A stretch of DNA of 9,470 nt from Streptosporangiaceae bacterium. Lineage in GTDB: Bacteria > Actinomycetota > Actinomycetes > Streptosporangiales > Streptosporangiaceae. The translations under genes were made by a program, and so were the position numbers. The stretch spans positions 1 to 9,470 of the forward strand of contig JASHTQ010000426.1 in assembly GCA_030040475.1 (NCBI GenBank), given 5' to 3'. This document shows, piece by piece, positions 1-4,901 of this stretch. The notes under the pieces are model-generated. The model was not told the origin of the DNA. It ran no database searches and was given only the letters and a program-made list of their open reading frames with translations. How positions within the stretch are numbered: position 1 is the stretch's first letter; every line of letters begins with the position of its first letter.

Positions 1-834
1 GATGACGCCGCCGAGCGCGATCGCCCCGCCGGCGAGTTCCACCGGGCCGGGCACCTGGCCGAGCCAGGCCAGCGAGATGAGGATCGCCGCCGCCGGGACC
101 AGGTACAGGCTGAGGGTGGCGCGCCCGACGTCCATCCGGGCCATGGCGTACGCCCACAGGATGAAGCCGACCGCCGAGGGCGCCAGGCCGAGGAAGACGG
201 CCGAGGCGATGGCCGCGCCGCCCGCGTGCGGCAGCGCCCGCACCAGCGAGCCCGTCCAGGGCAGGATGAACGCGGTGCCCGCCCACATCGCGTAGGCCGT
301 CACCTCCACGCTGGTGTACCGCCCGAGCAGCGGTTTCTGCGCGGTGTGGAAGATCGCCTGCAGGACCGCGGCGGCCAGCACGATCAGCGCGGAGGCGCCG
401 AAGCCGAGCCCGTGCGACACGGCGATGACCGCGACACCGGCCAGCGCGATGCCGCTGCCCAGCCACCGCCTGCGGGTCGGCCGCTCGCCGAGGAAGCAGG
501 CCGCGAGCATGCTCGCGTACACCGGCGCGGTCGCGACTAGCAGGCTGGCGGTGCCCGCGGGCACGACCCGCTCGCCGGCGTTGAGCAGCAGCTGGTACCC
601 GGTCATCCCGGCCAGGCCGCACAGCGCGATCAGCGGCAGGTCCCGTGCCCGCGGCCGGCGGACGTGCAGGAACGGGGCGGCAAGCGCGAGCGCCGCCGAC
701 GCGACGCCCAGCCGCGCGACGGCCAGCCCGGCCGGGCCGAGCTGGCGGACGGCGACGGCGATGGCGGGGAAGGCGCTTGCCCACAGCAGCACGGTCCCGG
801 CCGCGGCGAGCGTGCCGGACTTGGCGGAGATCAT
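1..834 (-). CDS. DMT superfamily (EamA-type) transporter, C-terminus cut by window edge
   Basis: I translated this by hand from ATG at 834: 278 residues are open to the window edge, without a stop, so the last one or two dozen residues lie outside. The protein is very hydrophobic with about nine to ten membrane segments in two similar halves. The first half has the family pattern ending in a loop with PAGTASLLVATAPVYASML and then LGERP (about residues 92-119). The second half has VGRATLSLYLVPAAA followed by WLGQVPGPVELAGG (about 236-270), where the usual Glu of LGE is Gln. This is the EamA/RhaT-like drug/metabolite transporter family in the inner membrane. Such proteins export amino acids, metabolites or drugs, and the substrate cannot be read here. 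It is divergent from a LysR regulator 72 bases away, which probably controls it. The Shine-Dalgarno is weak, but no alternative upstream start is in frame nearby. Confidence 0.9.
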   Translation of the reverse strand, partial: MISAKSGTLAAAGTVLLWASAFPAIAVAVRQLGPAGLAVARLGVASAALALAAPFLHVRRPRARDLPLIALCGLAGMTGYQLLLNAGERVVPAGTASLLVATAPVYASMLAACFLGERPTRRRWLGSGIALAGVAVIAVSHGLGFGASALIVLAAAVLQAIFHTAQKPLLGRYTSVEVTAYAMWAGTAFILPWTGSLVRALPHAGGAAIASAVFLGLAPSAVGFILWAYAMARMDVGRATLSLYLVPAAAILISLAWLGQVPGPVELAGGAIALGGVI

Positions 835-859
835 GCCGCCAGTCTGCGATTCCGGGATG

Positions 860-880
860 ATTAATGTCCAGTTACAAAAT
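860..880. promoter_or_regulatory. AT-rich divergent control region with a T-N11-A LysR-type box
   Basis: Between the transporter start (834) and the LysR start (907) lies a conspicuous AT-rich patch in otherwise very GC-rich DNA. TAATGTCCAGTTA at 862-874 fits the T-N11-A box of LysR regulators, with arms TAA and TTA. An offset dyad TGT-N6-ACA lies at 865-876. The patch probably contains the -10 regions of both genes, so binding here could control the transporter and autoregulate the LysR gene. The motif is seen; binding is inferred. Confidence 0.45.
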
Positions 881-906
881 GTGCCGTGAATGCTAAGCTG
901 AGCTTC

Positions 907-1836
907 ATGCTCGATGTCCGGCGCCTGCGGGTGCTGCACGCGGTCAGCGCGTATGGTTCGGTCACCGCCGCGGCGGCCGCGCTCGGCTATACCGCCCCGG
1001 CGGTGTCTCAGCAGCTCGCCGCGCTGGAGCGGGAGGTCGGCATGCGGCTGACCGAGCGCGCGGGGCGCGGGATCGAGCTGACCCCGGCCGCGGACATCCT
1101 CGTCGCGCACGCCGACGCCCTGCTGGCCCGGCTGGACGCGGCCGAGTCCGACCTGGCCGCGCTGCGCGACCAGGTCTGCGGGCGGGTCGCGCTCGCCGCC
1201 TTCCCGTCCGCGGGCGTCACGATCGTGCCCGCGGCCTGGGCGGCGCTGGCCCGCTCCGCTCCGCAGGTGCAGATCGACCTGACCGAGATGGAGCCGGAGG
1301 AGTCGCTGCCCGCCGTCCTCCGCGGCGAGCTCGACGTGGCGGTCGCGCACTCCTACGACCTGATGCCCCGCCCCCTAGACCCCCTCTTCGAGCGCCGCGA
1401 CCTGCTAACCGACCAGGTCCTCCTAGCCCTCCGAGCCGACGACCCAATCCTCGCGGCCGCCGGCGTCGGTGCCCCGGTTGGCGGCCCGGTGCCGCTCGCC
1501 AGCCTGGCCGGCCGCCCGTTCCTGATCCCGCGCGCCAGCACCAGCTGCGCCGAGATGATCCAGCGGGCCTGCGCCAGGGCCGGCTTCGTGCCCGGCGTCG
1601 TCGCCCGCGCCACCGACTTCCACGTCCTGCTCGGCCTGGTCGCGGCCGGCGCTGGCGTCGCGCTGGTTCCCCGGCTGGCCGCCCGTCAGCTGCCGCCCCA
1701 GGTCCGCCTGGTCGCGCCCGCGGACCCGGTGACCCGCCAGATCTTCACCGTCAGCCGCCGCGGCGGCGACCGCAAGCCCGCCGTCCGCGTAGTCCTGGAC
1801 GCCCTAACCGAAGCCGCCGCCGACCCAGGGGCATGA
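907..1836 (+). CDS. LysR-family transcriptional regulator
   Basis: Cytoplasmic DNA-binding regulator of 309 residues, the usual size for the family. Residues 4-62 form the winged helix-turn-helix: LRVLHAVSAYGSVTAAAAALGYTAPAVSQQLAALEREVG, where TAPAVSQQLAALE is the classic LysR recognition region. A linker helix follows (about 63-90), then the periplasmic-binding-like effector domain (about 91-300), beginning GRVALAAFPSAG and including the GAGVALVPRLAA motif. I chose ATG at 907 because homologues begin MLDVRRLRxL; a GTG at 886 would add seven residues, with no Shine-Dalgarno for either. The gene is divergent from a DMT transporter, the likely target, with a candidate box at 862-874. The effector is unknown. 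Two short stretches (about 1375-1455 and the last 12 codons) use CTA, CGA and CCA codons that are rare elsewhere in the gene. The stop codon TGA is the first three bases of a dispersed palindromic repeat. Confidence 0.93.
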   Translation: MLDVRRLRVLHAVSAYGSVTAAAAALGYTAPAVSQQLAALEREVGMRLTERAGRGIELTPAADILVAHADALLARLDAAESDLAALRDQVCGRVALAAFPSAGVTIVPAAWAALARSAPQVQIDLTEMEPEESLPAVLRGELDVAVAHSYDLMPRPLDPLFERRDLLTDQVLLALRADDPILAAAGVGAPVGGPVPLASLAGRPFLIPRASTSCAEMIQRACARAGFVPGVVARATDFHVLLGLVAAGAGVALVPRLAARQLPPQVRLVAPADPVTRQIFTVSRRGGDRKPAVRVVLDALTEAAADPGA

Positions 1837-1888
1837 AACCGGGCTTTCACTACCTCCCAGCGTGCTGAATCCCGGGTTTCATTCCGCC
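1834..1888. repeat. Double-palindrome intergenic repeat, copy A
   Basis: Two 16-base palindromes, TGAAACCGGGCTTTCA (1834-1849) and TGAATCCCGGGTTTCA (1866-1881), start exactly 32 bases apart and are separated by a 16-base spacer. The second is palindromic at all but one base pair. The same arrangement recurs at 7946-8000 and aligns without gaps over 55 bases (42 identical by hand count). The copy sits at the convergent end of the LysR and methyltransferase genes, and its first TGA is the LysR stop codon. Each palindrome can form a short hairpin in RNA from either strand, so a bidirectional terminator is possible; there is no T-tract. Confidence 0.75.
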
Positions 1889-1910
1889 GAAGCCTTCCAC
1901 CCCAGCCTGG

Positions 1911-2717
1911 CTAGGCGCGGCAGAGGATCTCGCCGTGCGGGATCAGGAACCAGGCGTCCTCGCTGGCCGCCCACCGCTGCCAGGCCCGGGCCAGCCCCTC
2001 CAGGTCCTGCCTCGTGGCCAGGCCATGCTCGACGGCCCGGTCACCGAACGGCGACTCGGTCAGCCGCTCCGCCCAGGACGCGCCCCACCAGTCCCGGTCG
2101 GGCCCGGCGTAGCACCACGCGCTCGCCGACGCCTCGACCTCGGCGAAACCGGCCGCGTGCGCCCAGGCCAGCAGCCACCGGCCCGCGTCGGGCTCGCCGC
2201 CGAGCGCCCGGGCGACCTTGCGGTACAGGTCCTGCCATTCGGTGAGTTCGGCGTCCGCTGGATGCCAGAACATCCCCGCGTAGTCGCCGTCCCTGGCGGC
2301 GATCGGCCCGCCCGGGCGGCACACCCGGCGCATCTCGGCCAGCGCTCCCGCCGGGTCGGATAGGTGCTGCAGCACCTGGTGCGCGTGCACCACGTCGAAC
2401 GTGCCGTCGGGAAAGTCCAGGTGGTAGACGTCGCCGGTCTGGAATGCGACGTTCCCCTGGCCCCGGCGGTTCGCCTCGGCCCTGGCCAGCGCCAGCACGT
2501 CCGCGGCCGCGTCGATCCCGGTGACGTGCCCCTCGGGCACCAGCGCGGCCAGGTCCACCGTGATCGTGCCGGGCCCGCAGCCGACGTCGAGCACGCGCGC
2601 GTCGGGCCGCAGGTGCGGCAGCAGGTACCCGGCGGAGTTCTCCGCCGTCCGCCACCGGTGCGATCGCAGCACGCTGTCGTGATGGCCGTGCAGGTAGGTC
2701 TCTGGGCGACGTGACAT
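1911..2717 (-). CDS. Class I SAM-dependent methyltransferase
   Basis: Predicted cytosolic methyltransferase of 268 residues. It has the Rossmann-like SAM-binding fold. Motif I is VLDVGCGPGTITVDLA (about residues 42-57). The acidic residue after strand 2 is in VTGIDAA (65-71). Motif II is GDVYHLDFPDGTFDVVHAHQVLQHL (95-119), and motif III is LAEMRRVCRPGG (126-137). This is the UbiE/Methyltransf_11 or _25 type, whose members methylate small molecules such as quinones, sterol-like compounds or secondary metabolites. The C-terminal part (about 140-268) is rich in Trp and probably shapes the acceptor pocket; the substrate cannot be told. I chose ATG at 2717, giving MSRRPETYLHGHH, because a GGATGATGG-like Shine-Dalgarno lies just upstream. 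An earlier ATG- or GTG-type start at 2777 would add 20 Gly/Pro-rich residues and run into the sthA promoter region. It is divergent from sthA and convergent with the LysR gene, so probably monocistronic. Confidence 0.9.
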   Translation of the reverse strand: MSRRPETYLHGHHDSVLRSHRWRTAENSAGYLLPHLRPDARVLDVGCGPGTITVDLAALVPEGHVTGIDAAADVLALARAEANRRGQGNVAFQTGDVYHLDFPDGTFDVVHAHQVLQHLSDPAGALAEMRRVCRPGGPIAARDGDYAGMFWHPADAELTEWQDLYRKVARALGGEPDAGRWLLAWAHAAGFAEVEASASAWCYAGPDRDWWGASWAERLTESPFGDRAVEHGLATRQDLEGLARAWQRWAASEDAWFLIPHGEILCRA

Positions 2718-2787
2718 ATGACCATCATCCAGGCCGGGACCCGGCGAGGGGTTTGAAACACGCCCTGGGGTGGTCACACTTGATCTT
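2718..2787. promoter_or_regulatory. Divergent promoter region, methyltransferase and sthA
   Basis: Seventy bases between two divergent starts. For sthA, TTGAAA (2753-2758) and CACACT (2775-2780) are spaced 16 bases apart. The -10 is poor but keeps the two best conserved bases, and transcription would begin at or next to the GTG at 2788, giving a leaderless message. No Shine-Dalgarno is present before that GTG. A perfect inverted repeat, GCCGGG-A-CCCGGC (2733-2745), sits in the methyltransferase leader and could be an operator or simply a product of high GC. The elements are visible but their function is inferred. Confidence 0.3.
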
Positions 2788-4188
2788 GTGTACGACTATG
2801 ACGTGCTGGTGATCGGATCGGGGCCAGGCGGACAGAAGGCCGCCATAGCCGCGGCCAAGCTCGACCGCCGGGTGGCGATCGTCGAGCGCAAGAACATGAT
2901 CGGCGGCGTCTGCCTGAACACGGGCACGATCCCGTCCAAGACCCTGCGCGAGGCGATCCTCTACCTCACCGGCCTGGACCAGCGGGAGATGTACGGGCAG
3001 AGCTACCGGGTCAAGGACGAGATCACCATCGCCGACCTGGCCGCCCGCACCAGCCACGTGGTCGGCAGGGAGATGGACGTGGTCCGCAGCCAGCTGTCCC
3101 GTAACCGGGTCACCACGCTGACCGGAACCGCCTACTTCACCGACCCGCACACGATCGAGGTCGACGACGGCGCGGGCCGGGTGCGCCAGGCCACCGCCGA
3201 CAAGATCGTGATCGCCACCGGTACCCGGCCGGCCCGGCCGGACAGCGTGGAGTTCGACGAGCGCACGGTGATCGACTCCGACGGCATCGTCCACCTGGAG
3301 AAGGTGCCGCGGTCGATGGTGGTGGCCGGCGCCGGGGTGATCGGGATCGAGTACGCGTCCATGTTCGCGGCGCTCGGCACCAAGGTCACCGTGGTGGAGC
3401 AGCGCGACCGGATGCTGGAGTTCTGCGACGTGGAGGTCGTCGAGGCGCTCAAGTACCACCTGCGCGACCTCGCGGTCACGTTCCGGTTCGGCGAGACAGT
3501 GTCCTCGGTCGAGGCCCGGCCAGAGGGCGCGATCGCCACGCTGCTGAGCGGCAAGAAGATCCCCGCCGACACGGTCATGTACTCGGCGGGCCGCCAGGGC
3601 GCGAGCGACGCGCTGAACCTGGACGTGGCGGGCCTGACCGCGGACAAGCGCGGCCGGATCAAGGTCGACGAGTTCTTCCGCACCGAGGTGCCGCACATCT
3701 ACGCGGTCGGCGACGTCATCGGCTTCCCCGCCCTGGCCGCCACGTCGATGGAGCAGGGCCGGGTGGCGGCGCACCACGCCTGCGACGAGCCGCTGCACGG
3801 GCTGGACAAGACGCAGCCGATCGGCATCTACAGCATCCCGGAGATCAGCTTCGTCGGGCGGACCGAGGAGCAGCTCACCCACGACAACGTCCCCTTCGAG
3901 GTCGGCGTCTCCCGCTACCGCGAGCTGGCCCGCGGGCAGATCGTCGGCGATTCCTACGGCGTGCTGAAGCTGCTCGTCTCGCTTGAGCACCGGACCCTGC
4001 TCGGCGTCCACGTGTTCGGCACCGGCGCGACCGAACTTGTCCATATCGGCCAGGCCGTCATGGGCTGCGGCGGCACCATCGACTACCTGGTCGACGCCGT
4101 CTTCAACTACCCCACCCTGGCCGAGGCCTACAAGGTCGCCGCCCTAGACGCCATGAACAAGATGCGCCAAATAGCCCGCTTCTCCTGA
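2788..4188 (+). CDS. sthA: Soluble pyridine nucleotide transhydrogenase (Si-specific NAD(P)+ transhydrogenase)
   Basis: Cytosolic FAD enzyme that passes hydride between NADPH and NAD+, usually to dispose of excess NADPH. It has 466 residues, the normal family length. FAD-binding GSGPGG is at residues 10-15, the NAD(P)-binding [17 protein letters not shown] at 181-197, and the second FAD motif [20 protein letters not shown] at 305-324. The dimerisation domain follows. It belongs to the dihydrolipoamide dehydrogenase-like family but is not one: in [13 protein letters not shown] (39-51) the second redox Cys is Thr47, and the C-terminal His-Pro motif is replaced by [10 protein letters not shown] (439-448). 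Both are hallmarks of SthA. Starts at GTG 2770 or GTG 2788 are possible. I chose 2788 because it gives [15 protein letters not shown], the usual spacing to the FAD motif. The last codons use CTA, CAA and ATA, unlike the rest. It is a single gene, divergent from the methyltransferase and convergent with a small unknown gene. Confidence 0.95.
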   Translation: MYDYDVLVIGSGPGGQKAAIAAAKLDRRVAIVERKNMIGGVCLNTGTIPSKTLREAILYLTGLDQREMYGQSYRVKDEITIADLAARTSHVVGREMDVVRSQLSRNRVTTLTGTAYFTDPHTIEVDDGAGRVRQATADKIVIATGTRPARPDSVEFDERTVIDSDGIVHLEKVPRSMVVAGAGVIGIEYASMFAALGTKVTVVEQRDRMLEFCDVEVVEALKYHLRDLAVTFRFGETVSSVEARPEGAIATLLSGKKIPADTVMYSAGRQGASDALNLDVAGLTADKRGRIKVDEFFRTEVPHIYAVGDVIGFPALAATSMEQGRVAAHHACDEPLHGLDKTQPIGIYSIPEISFVGRTEEQLTHDNVPFEVGVSRYRELARGQIVGDSYGVLKLLVSLEHRTLLGVHVFGTGATELVHIGQAVMGCGGTIDYLVDAVFNYPTLAEAYKVAALDAMNKMRQIARFS

Positions 4189-4236
4189 CCCCCGTCCGCC
4201 CCCGCTGACCCCCGTCCGCCCCCGCTGACCCGCGCC
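4185..4236. repeat. 20-base tandem repeat spanning the sthA stop
   Basis: The unit CTGACCCCCGTCCGCCCCCG occurs perfectly twice (4185-4204, 4205-4224), followed by a partial third copy from 4225. The sthA stop TGA (4186-4188) lies in the first unit, and each further unit repeats that TGA. It is a short minisatellite, probably made by replication slippage. It lies in the convergent gap before the minus-strand gene ending at 4273. No strong hairpin is formed by the repeat itself. Confidence 0.85.
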
Positions 4237-4272
4237 CGGCCCGGGACCTCGCCCGCGGCACCCCCCTGATCA

Positions 4273-4734
4273 TCAGCCGCGCGGGTCGGTCACCAGCCGA
4301 AGCCGCCGTACCCGCGTCCCGGATCGCGTGGTCAGCCGGACATGGGTGTAGCGGCCGGTGACGGCGGCGACCCACAGCCCGTCGTGCACCACCCACAGCC
4401 CGTCCACCGCCTCCGGCGGCGTGCGGCGGGCGCGGCGCGTGCCGCGGGTGAAGATCACCGCCGGGCGTCCGGCCTCGGCGGGCACCCGCCCGATGGCCAG
4501 CGCCCACCACTGCCCGCCGCGGCCGGCCCAGCACCCGTCGATGGACAGGACCGGCGACCCGGTGCTCGCCACCAGTTCCGCCACGGTCCCGGACGAGTCG
4601 GTCACCTCGACCGCCGCGTGGCCGTCCGGCCGCGCCAGGAAACCCACCCGCCACCCGCCGTCCGCCAGCCACATCCGAACCGGGAGCCCGGCCCGCATCG
4701 CCGCGCTGCTGCCTGCCGACGTGAGCCCGATCAT
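4273..4734 (-). CDS. Small uncharacterised protein
   Basis: I do not recognise this 153-residue protein. The codons end almost always in G or C across the whole frame, and a good Shine-Dalgarno (GGAGG, 4744 to 4740) sits five bases before ATG 4734, so it is very likely a real gene. A GTG at 4740 would overlap that site and is less likely. There is no signal peptide or membrane segment. The sequence alternates short hydrophobic strands with turns and repeats a DG-aromatic theme: DGGWRVGFLA (about residues 25-34), DGCWAGRGGQWWALAIG (about 66-82) and DGLWVVHDGLWVAAVTG (about 112-128), suggesting an all-beta fold with two or three related units. The tail is Arg-rich (TTRSGTRVRRLRL). It is divergent from the large NTPase gene with 167 bases between them, so the two may share regulation. 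Function is unknown. Confidence 0.75.
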   Translation of the reverse strand: MIGLTSAGSSAAMRAGLPVRMWLADGGWRVGFLARPDGHAAVEVTDSSGTVAELVASTGSPVLSIDGCWAGRGGQWWALAIGRVPAEAGRPAVIFTRGTRRARRTPPEAVDGLWVVHDGLWVAAVTGRYTHVRLTTRSGTRVRRLRLVTDPRG

Positions 4735-4739
4735 GGGCA

Positions 4740-4744
4740 CCTCC
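4740..4744 (-). promoter_or_regulatory. Shine-Dalgarno GGAGG of the small unknown gene
   Basis: Reading the minus strand, GGAGG is followed by TGCCC and then ATG at 4734, a five-base spacing. This decides the start in favour of the ATG rather than the in-frame GTG at 4740, which would lie inside the site. Confidence 0.7.
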
Positions 4745-4901
4745 AGACGTCGTCCGTTGTCCCCGGGAGTCTCCTTTATCCCTTGTTCATCGACTTTCCG
4801 GCGATCCGTCCGGTGCGGCCGGGCGGCAGTTACGCTGGTAGCCCTAGGCGGGCGGGATTTCCGGGCACTTTCCGTTCCGGAAGACCCCGCCGGGAGGAAC
4901 C
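4745..4901. promoter_or_regulatory. Divergent intergenic region of the unknown gene and the NTPase gene
   Basis: This region must hold both promoters. It has a less GC-rich patch at 4771-4797. A TACGCT (4831-4836) fits the TAnnnT form of a -10 on the plus strand, but I see no convincing -35. The perfect palindrome TTCCGGAA (4875-4882) lies just before the NTPase ribosome site and is preceded by two further TTTCCG-type words (from about 4858), so it could be an operator. The ribosome site GGGAGG (4892-4897) precedes GTG 4902 by four bases and fixes that start. No inverted repeat large enough for an attenuator or riboswitch was seen. Confidence 0.35.

Noticed and set aside
314..889. 191-residue plus-strand frame near the left edge
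   Set aside because: Antisense to the EamA-type transporter, whose membrane pattern and motifs are convincing on the minus strand.
2725..4044. 439-residue minus-strand frame opposite sthA
   Set aside because: Made of Asp/His/Arg-rich out-of-frame sequence; sthA is unmistakable on the plus strand.
2788..4188. Calling this gene dihydrolipoamide dehydrogenase (lpd)
   Set aside because: The second redox Cys is Thr47 and the C-terminal His-Pro motif is replaced by NYPT, both typical of SthA.
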